From: Aneurinibacillus sp. Ricciae_BoGa-3
Lineage (GTDB): Bacteria > Bacillota > Bacilli > Aneurinibacillales > Aneurinibacillaceae
DNA: 64,000 bases
Direction of reading: 5' to 3'
Assembly (NCBI RefSeq): GCF_028421645.1
Contig: NZ_CP116887.1
Span: forward strand, 3,040,001 to 3,104,000
A model generated the notes under the pieces. That model was not told the DNA's origin. It ran no database searches and saw only the letters and a program-made list of their open reading frames with translations. The position numbers and the translations under genes were made by a program. Shown here piece after piece: positions 44,977-55,549 of the stretch. The first letter of the stretch is position 1, and the number at the start of each line of letters is the position of its first letter.

Positions 44977-45138
44977 GTAAACTTCCTCCTCCAATATTCC
45001 GCATAAAATAAAATCATATGAAAAAACTTGGTTAACGTCAAGCCGAAGGCAAAGGCTGTATACCTTGGTTACCCTTATGTGGATAGGAAAGTTTACTTTC
45101 CTGTCTACCAAATAATAATTATAGCAAATAGAAGCGGC

Positions 45139-46083
45139 TCACTCAACAGTGACCCGCTTAGAAGAGAGCGTTTCGCTCACAATTCCAATCGATAGCTTCT
45201 TGGCTCTTATGTATTCAATTAATCTGGGTAGCGTATCTGCTGTGGATTCCGTCGGGTGCATTAAAATCAACACCCCGTTGCCAATCTTTGGTGCAACCGT
45301 GCGGAACCACTGTTCAGATGATGGTTTTCGCCAGTCTACGGTATCCGCAGTCCAGAGAATGGTTTTCATCTGATAGCGTGCAGCTGCTTCTACCACCCGA
45401 TCATCAAAATCACCTGACGGTGGAGCAAACAGCGTTGGGGTTATACCGGTGGCTTCCTGGATCACCGCGTTCGTTCGGGTGATCTCGTCTTCGATTCGTG
45501 CGTTGGAGATCTTGCTCATATTGGGATGCGAGTAGGCGTGACTGCCAATTTCGTGGCCTGCCTGCACAATTTTGTTCGCTTCCTCCGGATACTTCTTGGT
45601 CCAACTGCCATCAAGAAAAAATGTGGCTTTTACATTCGCCTGCGCAAGCGTCCTTAAAATTTTGGGCAGGTACTCATTTCCCCAGGCAACGTTAATCATG
45701 AAGGAGACCATTGGTTTTTCAGGATTACCGCGATAAACAGGCGCTATATCCAGTTGTTCAAGCTGTATAGAGGGGGGCGTCTCCTTGTACACGATTTTTT
45801 TCTGATCCCATTTGCCTGCCTGTCGCATATTAGCAAGTGTTGCAGCCTCATCAACCGTCAAACCATTGTAGCCGGGAATCGCCTTCCATATCGGATCCAT
45901 GCGTGCATTTATTGGAGCTATACTGGAACGTTTGGCATTTTCCAATAGCTGTTGCCATTGCCCTACATTCCCTGCGCTGACCGGTGCCAGCCTCCGTGAA
46001 TTTATAAATTGTGATACCGGTTCAGATACAGTTACGAAATAAAGAATGATGCAAACTGCCAGCATGATCCCCAACCGTTTCAT
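45139..46083 (-). CDS. ylxY: YlxY, polysaccharide-deacetylase-fold protein with degenerate active site
   Basis: A 314-residue protein with an N-terminal signal anchor (IMLAVCIILYFVTV) and a NodB domain. The zinc pair is present (GSHAYSHPNMS). The first motif, normally TFDDG, is MINVAWGNEY, so the catalytic aspartate is missing; the family is known for this. ATG 46083 follows GAGGTG; the frame opens 18 bases upstream. A structured RNA element like that before pdaA lies directly upstream. Confidence 0.9.
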   Translation of the reverse strand: MKRLGIMLAVCIILYFVTVSEPVSQFINSRRLAPVSAGNVGQWQQLLENAKRSSIAPINARMDPIWKAIPGYNGLTVDEAATLANMRQAGKWDQKKIVYKETPPSIQLEQLDIAPVYRGNPEKPMVSFMINVAWGNEYLPKILRTLAQANVKATFFLDGSWTKKYPEEANKIVQAGHEIGSHAYSHPNMSKISNARIEDEITRTNAVIQEATGITPTLFAPPSGDFDDRVVEAAARYQMKTILWTADTVDWRKPSSEQWFRTVAPKIGNGVLILMHPTESTADTLPRLIEYIRAKKLSIGIVSETLSSKRVTVE

Positions 46084-46152
46084 CTTTGATCCACACCTCA
46101 CATCCTGATCCTGTTTGTATCAGCTTATGCAGGCCTGTCTCCATCTATGTAG

Positions 46153-46417
46153 AAAAACATCGCGGGCCATGCCGCTCTCTCCTTTCCCCTCATAGAAGTT
46201 TTTACGGCCGCTTTGTGGAACGACGGTCGGACCGGCAAAATTTTTGGGTAACCCAATGATGGAGACAGTTGCCGGTCTTTTTCGCCCTCTGTTCCACACG
46301 CTCCACAGGGGGAAAGAAAGGTGCGGACATGTGCCTCGCGATGTTTTTCTCGGATGTTTGGGACCAGAGGTCCCTTTAAAAAAATCACTCAGGACACCTT
46401 AACACTGTGAAGCACAT
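46153..46417 (-). ncRNA. Structured RNA element, copy B (upstream of ylxY)
   Basis: The partner of 29713-29973. Minus-strand order: 5' block (46417-46398), hairpin GGGACC/GGUCCC (46374-46360), closing helix AAACAUCGCG with CGCGAUGUUU, GUGGAAC with GUUCCAC, GACCGGCAA with UUGCCGGUC, and apical UUGGGUUACCCAA. The closing helix is followed by UUUUU (46157-46153), so it could also end transcription. It finishes about 70 bases before ylxY. The internal CUGUCUCCAUC is the exact complement of GAUGGAGACAG (46145-46135) just downstream. Confidence 0.65.
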
Positions 46418-46479
46418 AAACCTTCGATATTACAAAAGACAAAGGAAACTATCGGTCCCCTTTTTCTTACTTAGATAAC

Positions 46480-46514
46480 AAAAAATAGCGACTGACTTTC
46501 GTCAACAATCGCTA
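46480..46514 (-). terminator. Terminator after pnp
   Basis: TAGCGA/TCGCTA stem with partly paired centre and six T on the minus strand. Confidence 0.75.
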
Positions 46515-46525
46515 TCTGTTGGTTT

Positions 46526-48634
46526 TTATTCGCTTTTCGCTTCTTCTTGCTTTTTTTGTTCTTTAAGAATGACTTTGTGGGACAGATTAACCCGCCCTTG
46601 ATTGTCGATTTCTGTAACGCGTACCATCAGCTGGTCACCGATATTGACTACATCTTCTACTTTGCCAACGCGTTCTTCAGCAAGTTGGGAGATGTGGACC
46701 AGGCCATCTTTACCAGGGAACAGTTCAACGAAAGCACCGAATTTCTCAATGCGCTTCACAGTGCCCAGGTATGTTTGTCCAACTTCAACCTCACGAATAA
46801 GATCTTCGATGATTTTTTTGGCTTTTTGGTTCATTTCGCTGCTGACTGAAGCAATATAAACGCGCCCATCCTGTTCAATATCGATTTTAACCCCGGTTTC
46901 TTCAATGATTTTATTGATAATGCGGCCGCTTGGCCCAATCACATCACGAATTTTGTCAGGATTAATGCGCATGGTAAGGATTTTTGGTGCAAATTCCGAT
47001 AGATCTTTGTTTGGTTCAGCAATCGCTTCCGCCATTTTATCGAGAATAAACAGGCGTCCCGCGCGTGCTTGGGTCAACGCTTCTTCGAGAATTTGACGGT
47101 TAATCCCTTCAATCTTAATATCCATTTGTAGAGCCGTAATACCTTCTCTCGTTCCTGCTACTTTAAAGTCCATATCGCCGAGGTGATCTTCCATCCCCTG
47201 AATATCGGTTAGAATGGTGTAGTGATCGCCCTCTTTAACAAGTCCCATGGCGATACCCGCAACCGGTGCTTTAATTGGTACACCAGCCTGCATAAGCGCC
47301 ATAGTACTGCCACAAATACTTGCCTGTGAACTCGAACCGTTTGACTCAAGCACTTCAGATACAAGGCGAATTGTGTAAGGGAAGACATCTTCACCCGGAA
47401 TCACCGGCTCAAGTGCGCGCTCACCAAGTGCCCCGTGGCCGATTTCGCGGCGTCCAGGTGCGCGAAGCGGGCGTGCTTCCCCTACGCTATACGGCGGAAA
47501 GTTGTAGTGATGCATAAAGCGCTTCGATTCTTCAAGGCCAAGCCCGTCGAGAATCTGTACGTCGCCGAGTGCACCTAGTGTACAAATGCTAAGTACCTGA
47601 GTTTGTCCACGCGTAAAAAGGCCGGAGCCATGCGTGCGAGGCAATAGGCCAACTTCACAGCTGATGGGGCGGATTTCATCGAGGCCACGCCCATCTGGAC
47701 GGACTTTATCAACTGTGATAAGGCGGCGAACTTCGTCTTTGACGATCATATGAAGCACTTCATCAATTGCACTTGCCTGTTCTGGATAGATCTCCGCAAA
47801 ATGAGTGAGTGTTTCTTCATTGATCTCATCAATGGCATCATAGCGAGCCTGCTTCTCTTCAATGCGGACGGCTTCAACCAGACGATTGAATGCATAATCC
47901 CGCACGGCCCGGTCAATTTCCTCTTCGACTTTATGCAGGTCAACTTCCATTTTCTCTTTGCCCACTTCCTGGGCAATTTTTTCAATTTCTTTTACAACTT
48001 TGCGGATTTCATCGTGCCCGGCCATCAGCGCTTCGAGCATGGCTTCTTCCGTTGCTTCTTTCGCACCGGCTTCAACCATGTTGATGGCATCGTATGTACC
48101 TGCAACAATTAAATGGATATCGCTTTTTTCCATTTGTTCGACTGTGGGATTTACCACGATTTTGCCATCCACCCGTCCAACAATGCAGCCTGCAATTGGA
48201 CCGTTAAACGGGATATCGGAAATGCTGAGTGCAGCAGACGTACCGATCATAGCCGCAATTTCCGTAGAGCAATCCTGATCCACAGACATAACGGTGTTTA
48301 CAACCTGGACTTCATTGCGGAATCCTTCTGGAAATAGCGGGCGGATAGGACGGTCAATCAGTCGGCTTGCCAGAATTGCCTTTTCACTTGGCCTGCCTTC
48401 GCGTTTAATAAAACCACCCGGAATTTTGCCTACAGCATATAATTTTTCTTCATAATTAACTGTAAGCGGAAAAAAATCCAGGGGAGACGGTTTTTTTGAT
48501 GCGGTTACGGCACTTAGCACAGCCGATTCGCCATATCGAACCATAACGGCAGCGTTCGCCTGTTTAGCCAATTTGCCGTATTCAATCGACATTTTACGCC
48601 CGGCAAATTCAAATTCAAATACTTTGACATCCAT
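46526..48634 (-). CDS. pnp: Polyribonucleotide nucleotidyltransferase (PNPase)
   Basis: A 702-residue phosphorolytic 3'-5' exoribonuclease of the degradosome. It has two RNase PH domains (first near [18 protein letters not shown]; second with [16 protein letters not shown] and the catalytic [19 protein letters not shown]), the KH domain ([17 protein letters not shown]) and a C-terminal S1 domain ([16 protein letters not shown]). GAGGAGG precedes ATG 48634. It follows rpsO as in Bacillus. Confidence 0.97.
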   Translation of the reverse strand: MDVKVFEFEFAGRKMSIEYGKLAKQANAAVMVRYGESAVLSAVTASKKPSPLDFFPLTVNYEEKLYAVGKIPGGFIKREGRPSEKAILASRLIDRPIRPLFPEGFRNEVQVVNTVMSVDQDCSTEIAAMIGTSAALSISDIPFNGPIAGCIVGRVDGKIVVNPTVEQMEKSDIHLIVAGTYDAINMVEAGAKEATEEAMLEALMAGHDEIRKVVKEIEKIAQEVGKEKMEVDLHKVEEEIDRAVRDYAFNRLVEAVRIEEKQARYDAIDEINEETLTHFAEIYPEQASAIDEVLHMIVKDEVRRLITVDKVRPDGRGLDEIRPISCEVGLLPRTHGSGLFTRGQTQVLSICTLGALGDVQILDGLGLEESKRFMHHYNFPPYSVGEARPLRAPGRREIGHGALGERALEPVIPGEDVFPYTIRLVSEVLESNGSSSQASICGSTMALMQAGVPIKAPVAGIAMGLVKEGDHYTILTDIQGMEDHLGDMDFKVAGTREGITALQMDIKIEGINRQILEEALTQARAGRLFILDKMAEAIAEPNKDLSEFAPKILTMRINPDKIRDVIGPSGRIINKIIEETGVKIDIEQDGRVYIASVSSEMNQKAKKIIEDLIREVEVGQTYLGTVKRIEKFGAFVELFPGKDGLVHISQLAEERVGKVEDVVNIGDQLMVRVTEIDNQGRVNLSHKVILKEQKKQEEAKSE

Positions 48635-48748
48635 TAAATGTGGTGCCTCCTCTCGTAGCTTAACAAAAGTTATTTCGTCATTCTTCTAGTATTTCCTGCA
48701 TAGAGCAGAAATAAAAGAGAATTTATGGGCATTCCGAAAAAAAGCATG

Positions 48749-48774
48749 AAAAAAGCGGGGAATCCCCGCTTTTT
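48749..48774 (-). terminator. Terminator after rpsO
   Basis: GCGGGG/CCCCGC stem with A- and T-runs, directly after the rpsO stop. Confidence 0.88.
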
Positions 48775-48775
48775 C

Positions 48776-49045
48776 TTATCGGCGTAAGCCTAATTTGTTA
48801 ATTAATTCACGGTAACGAGCTACGTCTTTATCTTTCAGATAAGCAAGCAGGTTACGACGCTGACCAACCATTTTCAAAAGCCCGCGACGGGAATGGTGGT
48901 CTTTCTTGTGAGTGCGTAAGTGGTCGTTTAAGTAGTTGATTTTCTCCGTAAGGATAGCAATCTGTACTTCTGGAGACCCCGTATCGGATTCGTGCGTGCG
49001 ATACTCTCCGATGATCTGATTCTTGCGTTCTTGTGTTAAAGCCAT
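48776..49045 (-). CDS. rpsO: 30S ribosomal protein S15
   Basis: The 89 residues are the normal S15 length. [34 protein letters not shown] and [19 protein letters not shown] are canonical and bind 16S rRNA with S6/S18. ATG 49045 follows GGAGGTG; the longer frame to 49108 is not translated. Confidence 0.97.
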   Translation of the reverse strand: MALTQERKNQIIGEYRTHESDTGSPEVQIAILTEKINYLNDHLRTHKKDHHSRRGLLKMVGQRRNLLAYLKDKDVARYRELINKLGLRR

Positions 49046-49185
49046 CCTGTTCACCTCCTCATATAATCGCCAGCACCCGAGAAAGCCGTTGGTGAATCGG
49101 CGTTCCAAGATGTGGTTGCTTGAAACTTACAAAATTAGTATAGCATATACATAGCCGCGAGTAAAGCCGCATATGTATTTGTATG

Positions 49186-50130
49186 TTACGTGCGTGAATG
49201 CCCAGCAAACTCAGCGGAAGCGATCTCCACATCCTGCTTAATGCGGGCGATTAGCCCTTCCACACTGGCAAACTTCTGCTCCTCGCGAATAAAGAAGAGG
49301 AAATCTACGCAAACTTGCTTGCCATAGAGATCGCCGTTAAAATCGAGGATATGGACTTCAAGTGTTTTCTGTTTATGCTCATTTTCAAACGTTGGTTTAA
49401 TTCCTACATTCATTACGCCGTAATACTGGACGCCTTCTATCCATACCCGCACACCGTATACGCCATTTTTGGGGATAATATAAGGTCCGCCGGGTTGAAT
49501 ATTGGCAGTAGGAAATCCGATGGTTCTGCCTCGCTTCTCCCCATGCACAACGGCACCGCTCACCATATACGGGCGCCCCAGAAACTGTGTGGCTTCTTTT
49601 ATTTTACCGCTGTATAAGTATTCCCGTATAAGCGTACTGCTCACCTTTTCCCCATAGCGGTTAATAGGTGAAATAACGTCTACCTGGTATCTTTCCTGCG
49701 CATGTGCCTGGAGTGTATAAGCGGTGCCCAGACCTCTGTGCCCGAACGTGTAATCAAAACCTACGATAATGTGTTTGGGTTCAAGACGCACGAGAAATTC
49801 ATCAATGAAGTCCTCCGGATAGACCGAGGCGAATGAAATATCGAAATCAACGACGTACGTTATGTCTACCCCCATGGATTGAAACTGTTTGAGTTTTTCA
49901 TCCAGCGGTGTGAGGTACTGTGTATAGCCGCTCTGACCCAGAACCTCACGCGGATGCGGATCAAACGTCATAACGGCGGCCCGCAGACCAAGCGAGCGGG
50001 CAATGTCTATTGCCTTTTGAATCACGCGCCTGTGGCCAATATGCACACCGTCAAAATACCCCATAGCGAGCGCGCAACACGTCCCCTGGAAATCATTATT
50101 CAGAGGATAATATAAGCGCTGAATTTCCAT
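49186..50130 (-). CDS. ribF: Bifunctional riboflavin kinase/FAD synthetase
   Basis: The 314 residues comprise an N-terminal nucleotidyltransferase domain (MGYFDGVHIGHRRVI) making FAD and a C-terminal kinase domain (GRTIGFPTANIQPGG) making FMN. GGGGGAAGG precedes ATG 50130. It lies between truB and rpsO as in Bacillus. Confidence 0.95.
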   Translation of the reverse strand: MEIQRLYYPLNNDFQGTCCALAMGYFDGVHIGHRRVIQKAIDIARSLGLRAAVMTFDPHPREVLGQSGYTQYLTPLDEKLKQFQSMGVDITYVVDFDISFASVYPEDFIDEFLVRLEPKHIIVGFDYTFGHRGLGTAYTLQAHAQERYQVDVISPINRYGEKVSSTLIREYLYSGKIKEATQFLGRPYMVSGAVVHGEKRGRTIGFPTANIQPGGPYIIPKNGVYGVRVWIEGVQYYGVMNVGIKPTFENEHKQKTLEVHILDFNGDLYGKQVCVDFLFFIREEQKFASVEGLIARIKQDVEIASAEFAGHSRT

Positions 50131-50158
50131 GTTCCTTCCCCCTTTAAAGCAAACTTGG

Positions 50159-51079
50159 CTAAAACACCTTAACGGGTTTTGATTCTACTCCCATGTCTCT
50201 ATCTGTTTCGATAACCTCATGTAAAGCCAGAAATGTTCCATCTGGTGCATAGATGCGTATTTTATCTCCTATGTTCCAGTGTCCAGGCCGTAGATGCCGT
50301 TGGCTCAGCCCGTTGCGGATTGCCTGGACGCGGCCAGCGGGCACCTCGACATGCGGATATTGCAGGAGCGCTTGATCAAGTGGAAATAGCAGTTTGTCTA
50401 ACGCGTGATCCGCACAAGCGCGCTCAACTTCATCAAAAAAGTAACATTGATCCAACGTAAAAGGCCCGCTTTTTATTCGTTGCAGGTACGACATATGCGC
50501 AGGAACACCTAATGCCTTACCTATGTCCACGCAAAGCGTACGTATGTACGTTCCTTTTGAACAGTCTACCGTAAAACGAACCGTCGGCCTTAACTGGTCC
50601 AGGTTCATTTCTTCAATTTGCATGGAATAAATAATAGCAGATCGGGGCTTGCGCTCTACCACTTTTCCCTCTCTTGCCAGCTCATGCAGTCTTTTGCCAT
50701 TGACTCGTACAGCAGAATACATAGGCGGCACCTGCAAAATTTCACCGGTGAACTGTTTAAACACATCCCGCACCTGCTGTTCATTCAGCTTACCATGAAT
50801 GGCTGCCTTTTCAACTGGCGTACCTGATGCATCTTCAGTATCCGTGGACACTCCAAATGTTACTTGAGCCCGGTAGCGTTTGGGTTCGTCATGTAAATAA
50901 TCCGCCACCTTGGTCGCCTGCCCGATACAGATCGGCAGCACACCTGTCACATCCGGGTCAAGCGTTCCCGTATGGCCCACTTTCTTTGTCTGCGCCAGGC
51001 GGCGTATTTTCATGACACAATCATGTGAAGTCATTCCAGCAGGTTTAAACAGCGGCAGTATACCGGACCACTCAGTCAT
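50159..51079 (-). CDS. truB: tRNA pseudouridine-55 synthase
   Basis: It makes pseudouridine 55 in the T-loop of tRNAs. PLFKPAGMTSHDCV, KVGHTGTLDPDVTGVLP (catalytic Asp) and SKGTYIRTLCVDIG are TruB motifs. The start is ATG 51079 after GGAGGAA, which overlaps the nrnA end by eight bases. 306 residues, normal. Confidence 0.95.
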   Translation of the reverse strand: MTEWSGILPLFKPAGMTSHDCVMKIRRLAQTKKVGHTGTLDPDVTGVLPICIGQATKVADYLHDEPKRYRAQVTFGVSTDTEDASGTPVEKAAIHGKLNEQQVRDVFKQFTGEILQVPPMYSAVRVNGKRLHELAREGKVVERKPRSAIIYSMQIEEMNLDQLRPTVRFTVDCSKGTYIRTLCVDIGKALGVPAHMSYLQRIKSGPFTLDQCYFFDEVERACADHALDKLLFPLDQALLQYPHVEVPAGRVQAIRNGLSQRHLRPGHWNIGDKIRIYAPDGTFLALHEVIETDRDMGVESKPVKVF

Positions 51080-52073
51080 AGCTTGATTCCTCCGCTGCCT
51101 GGAAAGCCTCTCGAAGCTTATCACTTATGATTTGGCGAGCCTCCTCAATGCCACCTTTTATGGTACATCCTGAGGCCCGCACATGTCCCCCGCCGTCAAG
51201 AGATTTAGCGATGGCCGCTACGTCGATAATGGAGCGGGAACGCATGCTGACTTTTACCTCACCGGCGTTCTTTTCTTTATAAAGAACCCCAACTTCAACA
51301 CCTTCCACATTGCGCCCGTAATTCACGAGCCCCTCTGTGTCTTCATCATTCGCGCCCGCTTCTTCCATATCGCAACGGGTTACCGCCATTGAAACCACAC
51401 GATTATTTTCCGAGAATTCCATGGTTTGAAGCACTTTTCGCAACAGCTTCAAATGGCCCGCTGTTATCGTCTCCAATAGCCGTTCCGCAAGTATCCCGGG
51501 CTGAACACCATAGGAGAGAAGCGCAGATGCGGCTTGCATTAAATGGGGAGTCGTATTGGAATAGCGAAATCCGCCGGTATCGGTTAACAGTCCTGCGTAT
51601 AAGCAGGTAGCCATTTCAGGTGAAACCGTCAGTTGCATAAAACAGACCAAATCGTAAAGGATCTCACATGTGGCTGCTGCATCCGTCCTAATTAAATTGG
51701 AAGTGCCAAAATGATCATTGGTCGGATGATGATCGATATTGAGCAGCTCGCAGCCCTCGGCAAACCAATGTTCAACCCGGCCAACGCGTGATTTATCGCC
51801 GCAGTCACACGTAATAACCGCATCATACTTCTGAGGCAGGGCCTCAGAGGCATTAAGAATTTCCGAAGCCCCTGGGAGGAACATAAATTTTTCAGGTGTC
51901 ATTCCCTCATTCACAAGGACTGCCTGTTTGCTAAGCTGGCGGAGAAGCCAGCCCATAGCAAGCAGGGAACCAGTCGCATCCCCATCGGGGTTCACATGGT
52001 TCACCACCAGAAAACGATCATGATCTTGAATAAAGCGGGCAGCTTCCCGTAGAGAAGAAGCGAATTGACTCAT
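51072..52073 (-). CDS. nrnA: Bifunctional oligoribonuclease/PAP phosphatase NrnA
   Basis: A DHH/DHHA1 phosphoesterase of 333 residues. VVNHVNPDGDATGSLLAM, ITCDCGDKSRV and NIDHHPTNDHFG hold the manganese ligands, and GGGHVRASGCTI is the DHHA1 substrate loop. It degrades nanoRNA and 3',5'-pAp. Its ATG overlaps the rbfA stop (TGATG). In B. subtilis nrnA lies elsewhere, whereas here it is in the infB-truB operon. Confidence 0.94.
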   Translation of the reverse strand: MSQFASSLREAARFIQDHDRFLVVNHVNPDGDATGSLLAMGWLLRQLSKQAVLVNEGMTPEKFMFLPGASEILNASEALPQKYDAVITCDCGDKSRVGRVEHWFAEGCELLNIDHHPTNDHFGTSNLIRTDAAATCEILYDLVCFMQLTVSPEMATCLYAGLLTDTGGFRYSNTTPHLMQAASALLSYGVQPGILAERLLETITAGHLKLLRKVLQTMEFSENNRVVSMAVTRCDMEEAGANDEDTEGLVNYGRNVEGVEVGVLYKEKNAGEVKVSMRSRSIIDVAAIAKSLDGGGHVRASGCTIKGGIEEARQIISDKLREAFQAAEESSYD

Positions 52074-52426
52074 CAATCTTCTCCTTCTTTTTTGATCTGG
52101 GTTAGCAATGTTTCGATCCGATGGCCATACTCCACTGATTCATCAACTTTAAAAATAAGCTCCGGAGTATGGCGCAGCCGTACCCGGCGGCCAATTTCGG
52201 TTCGCATGAATCCCTTCGCCTTCTCCAGGGCCTTTAAAGAATCAGCCTGCTTTTCTTCGTCGCCGAATATGCTAATAAACACCTTAGCCTGTGATAGGTC
52301 TCCTGACACTTCAACACCCGTGACCGTAACAAAGCCGACACGCGGGTCCTTTATTTCACGCTGGATAATCTGGCTGAGTTCTTTTTTTATTTGTTCCCCA
52401 ACCCGGTTGGTACGTACATTTCCCAT
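52073..52426 (-). CDS. rbfA: Ribosome-binding factor A
   Basis: A 117-residue KH-like factor for 30S maturation: [42 protein letters not shown] and [16 protein letters not shown] 52426 follows GAGGTG; the frame opens three codons earlier. No ylxP gene lies between it and infB, where Bacillus subtilis has one; the gap is ~95 bases. Confidence 0.95.
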   Translation of the reverse strand: MGNVRTNRVGEQIKKELSQIIQREIKDPRVGFVTVTGVEVSGDLSQAKVFISIFGDEEKQADSLKALEKAKGFMRTEIGRRVRLRHTPELIFKVDESVEYGHRIETLLTQIKKEGED

Positions 52427-52522
52427 TGCTTTCACCTCGATTGTTAGACATGGCTGGCCAGCAGGGCGCAGGCAATAATGTATTGGAAAGACCGGGTGTA
52501 ATCCCGGCCATTAATCCTTTTA

Positions 52523-54955
52523 TTATTGCGCGACTTCCTCCATGATAAAGGCTTCGAGGATATCGCCCTCTTTAATATCGTTATATTTCTCTATTGTAAT
52601 ACCACATTCGTAGCCCTGTGCCACTTCCTTAGTGTCATCCTTGAAACGTTTCAAGGCATCGACTTTGCCTTCGAAAATAACGATGCCATCGCGGATGACG
52701 CGGATGCCGGCATCCCGCTGAATTTTCCCGTCTGTTACATAGCAGCCTGCGATGGTGCCGACTTTAGAAACTTTAAAAGTCTGCCTTACTTCAGCTTGCC
52801 CGATTACTTTTTCTTCATAAACCGGCTCAAGCATGCCTTTCATCGCTGATTCAATTTCTTCGATTACTTTATAAATGATGCGGTGCAGACGGATATCCAC
52901 TTTTTCCGTTTCCGCCGTAGCGCGGGCGTTTGGATCCGGGCGGACGTTAAACCCAACCACAATCGCGTTGGATGCGGACGCCAGAATAACATCTGATTCC
53001 GTAATTGCGCCTACACCTGTGTGTATGATTTTTACCCGTACGCCTTCCACATCGATTTTTTCAAGGGAGCCGCGCAGCGCTTCAACCGAACCCTGTACGT
53101 CCGCCTTAATGACCACGTTAATGTCTTTGATTTCGCCTTCTTTGATCTGATTAAACAGATCATCGAGCGATACGCGTGCCGAGGCGCGCAATTCACTTTC
53201 ACGTCGCTTGCTGGAGCGGGATTCCCCAATCTGTCTGGCCGTCTTCTCATCATCGAATACCATAAATTGATCCCCGGCCTGCGGTACATCATTCAAGCCG
53301 GTTATTTCAATTGGGGTGGATGGGCCTGCTTCTTTAACCCGGCGCCCTTTATCATTAACCATGGCACGAATGCGGCCAAACGCAGTACCGACAACGATCG
53401 GATCCCCGATTTTCAGGGTCCCGGTCTGCACTAGAATGGTGGCTACCGGCCCGCGTCCACGGTCAAGCTCGGCTTCAATAACAGTACCTCTCGCCCGCTT
53501 GTTTGGATTTGCTTTGAGCTCCTGCACTTCTGCTACTAACAGGATCATTTCAAGAATATCATCCAGACCTTCACGTTTTAATGCGGACACATGAACGAAA
53601 ATGGTGTCACCGCCCCAATCCTCTGGAACGAGGCCATATTCGGTTAATTCCTGTTTTACGCGATCCGCATTTGCGGCTGGCTTATCCATTTTATTAACCG
53701 CGACAATAATCGGGACATTGGCAGCTTTAGCATGGTTGATCGCTTCCACCGTTTGCGGCATCACACCATCATCCGCCGCTACGACGATAATGGCGATATC
53801 CGTTACCTGCGCGCCGCGTGCGCGCATCGTAGTGAAAGCAGCGTGGCCCGGCGTATCAAGGAAGGTAATCTTCTTACCCTGCTGGACAACCTGATAAGCG
53901 CCAATGTGCTGTGTAATGCCGCCCGCCTCTGTTGACGTAACGTTCGTTTCGCGGATAGCATCCAGCAATGTGGTTTTACCATGGTCAACGTGCCCCATGA
54001 TCGTAACCACTGGCGGACGTTCCGTCATATCTACCGGATCGTCTACTTCTTCGATATTTTCAAAATCGTTATAATCAAGCTCAATTTTTTCTTCTACATC
54101 AATACCGAATTCTGCAGCGATAAGGTGTATGGTATCGAGGTCCACTTCCTGGTTAATGGTGGCCATTACACCCAAACCGAACAATTTCTTAATAATTTCG
54201 GATGGTGCTTTCTTCATTTTCTTTCCAAGCTCAGCAACGGTCATCGGCCCGGAAACCGTAATTTTATCGACCTTAACTTCAGGCTTTGGCTGTGCAGGCT
54301 GTGGCGCCTTTTTCCTTGGCTGTGACTTACTGAAGGTATCTATCCCTTTATCTTCAAATTTCTTGCCGCCCTGGTTTGGCTTGCCTTTGCCGCGCGTATC
54401 TTTTCTTGTATTATCACGCGAAGGTTTACCGGCAGGTGCGCCCGCTGTTGCAGCAGGTTTCGGACGACCTGGATTGCCGTTTCGGTTAGAGCCTCCACGG
54501 TTCGTTGACCCCGCCGAAGAAGGGCCCGCTGTATCGCTGCGCCTTCCGCCACCATGCTGTGGGCCCGCTCCGCGTCCGCCCTGCCCGGAAGAAGATTGCT
54601 GAGGACGGGATGGACGGCTGCGGTTTTGACCTCCCTGTCCTTGCCCTCCTTGACGTTGTTCCTGGCCTGCGTTAGTGTGGCCCTGTCCATGGGTGTTGGA
54701 ACGTGCATTATTGTTTTGGCTTCTTTGTTCTTGTTTTTTATCGTCCATATTACCACTCTTTTCCGTATTCCGCTGCTGCCCGTTGGCACGTTCTTTTATC
54801 TGGCTGAGGTGCGACTCAATTCTGTTCATGGTCGCCTCTTCCAGCATGCTCATATGATTGTTAACCGATATATCCAACTTACCGAGGAGATTGGTCATTT
54901 CTTTACTGCTTAATCCTACCTTTTTAGCAAATTCATAGACTCGCATTTTACTCAT
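52523..54955 (-). CDS. infB: Translation initiation factor IF-2
   Basis: The 810 residues include an N-terminal IF2_N helix module ([19 protein letters not shown]) and a long Gly/Gln/Arg/Asn-rich linker (about 60-225). The GTPase core has G1 [13 protein letters not shown]3 DTPGHAAF and G4 NKMDKP, and the domains that bind fMet-tRNA follow. GGAGGTGGATGG precedes ATG 54955. The linker is low-complexity, which creates long spurious frames on the other strand. Confidence 0.97.
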   Translation of the reverse strand: MSKMRVYEFAKKVGLSSKEMTNLLGKLDISVNNHMSMLEEATMNRIESHLSQIKERANGQQRNTEKSGNMDDKKQEQRSQNNNARSNTHGQGHTNAGQEQRQGGQGQGGQNRSRPSRPQQSSSGQGGRGAGPQHGGGRRSDTAGPSSAGSTNRGGSNRNGNPGRPKPAATAGAPAGKPSRDNTRKDTRGKGKPNQGGKKFEDKGIDTFSKSQPRKKAPQPAQPKPEVKVDKITVSGPMTVAELGKKMKKAPSEIIKKLFGLGVMATINQEVDLDTIHLIAAEFGIDVEEKIELDYNDFENIEEVDDPVDMTERPPVVTIMGHVDHGKTTLLDAIRETNVTSTEAGGITQHIGAYQVVQQGKKITFLDTPGHAAFTTMRARGAQVTDIAIIVVAADDGVMPQTVEAINHAKAANVPIIVAVNKMDKPAANADRVKQELTEYGLVPEDWGGDTIFVHVSALKREGLDDILEMILLVAEVQELKANPNKRARGTVIEAELDRGRGPVATILVQTGTLKIGDPIVVGTAFGRIRAMVNDKGRRVKEAGPSTPIEITGLNDVPQAGDQFMVFDDEKTARQIGESRSSKRRESELRASARVSLDDLFNQIKEGEIKDINVVIKADVQGSVEALRGSLEKIDVEGVRVKIIHTGVGAITESDVILASASNAIVVGFNVRPDPNARATAETEKVDIRLHRIIYKVIEEIESAMKGMLEPVYEEKVIGQAEVRQTFKVSKVGTIAGCYVTDGKIQRDAGIRVIRDGIVIFEGKVDALKRFKDDTKEVAQGYECGITIEKYNDIKEGDILEAFIMEEVAQ

Positions 54956-54974
54956 CCATCCACCTCCGTTAGTT

Positions 54975-55271
54975 TTAGCCGATCAGCTCCCTTATCTTTT
55001 TTGCGAAGCCGCTATCTGTAATGCCTACGACCACCCGCGTTCCTTTACCGAGAGCCGAACCCAGAACTTCCCTGCTGCCATGCTGGATACAGGGAACTTT
55101 ATAATAAGCACACTTATCAGTGACTTTTTTACGTGTATTCTCAGAGGCATCATTTGAGAGGATAACAAGCTTCACCTGGCCCTGACGGATAGCTTTGACG
55201 ACGATGTCTTCGCCCGTAACAATTTTGCGGGCACGCATTGCAAGCCCTAGCATTTGCTCTGATGGATTCAT
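54975..55271 (-). CDS. rplGA: L7Ae-family RNA-binding protein (YlxQ)
   Basis: A 98-residue L7Ae/L30e-fold protein ([50 protein letters not shown]) that binds kink-turn RNA. It overlaps rnpM by four bases and lies 20 bases before infB. Confidence 0.94.
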   Translation of the reverse strand: MNPSEQMLGLAMRARKIVTGEDIVVKAIRQGQVKLVILSNDASENTRKKVTDKCAYYKVPCIQHGSREVLGSALGKGTRVVVGITDSGFAKKIRELIG

Positions 55272-55543
55272 TGTGCCACAATCCTCTTAAATTCTTCCTC
55301 TAGCAAATTATACATTTCATCGGTAACATCCATTTTTAGTGCACGGTTCAACAGCTTTTTTTTCTTTGCCGTTTCAAAAGCTTCCATTGTGCGAGAAATA
55401 TACGCGCCTCTGCCTGAAGCCTTGCCTGTTGGATCAAGCTTTACTTCTCCTTCAGGTGTCCGGACAACCCGGATGAGTTCGCGTTTGTTCAGCATTTCCT
55501 GCGTTACAACACATTTTCGCAAGGGAGTTTTTTTCGCTTTCAC
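55268..55543 (-). CDS. rnpM: RNase P modulator RnpM (YlxR)
   Basis: The 91 residues include the YlxR signature LRKCVVTQEMLNKRELIRVV and GRGAYISRTMEAF. It starts at GTG 55543 after GGAGTAGGG. Recent work links YlxR to RNase P; earlier it was a DUF448 nucleic-acid-binding protein. It lies between nusA and rplGA as usual. Confidence 0.94.
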   Translation of the reverse strand: MKAKKTPLRKCVVTQEMLNKRELIRVVRTPEGEVKLDPTGKASGRGAYISRTMEAFETAKKKKLLNRALKMDVTDEMYNLLEEEFKRIVAQ

Positions 55544-55549
55544 GAATCC

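Noticed and set aside
54129-54913. Long plus-strand frames antisense to the infB linker
   Set aside because: They come from the repetitive Gly/Gln/Arg/Asn-rich linker of IF-2 and have no ribosome sites.
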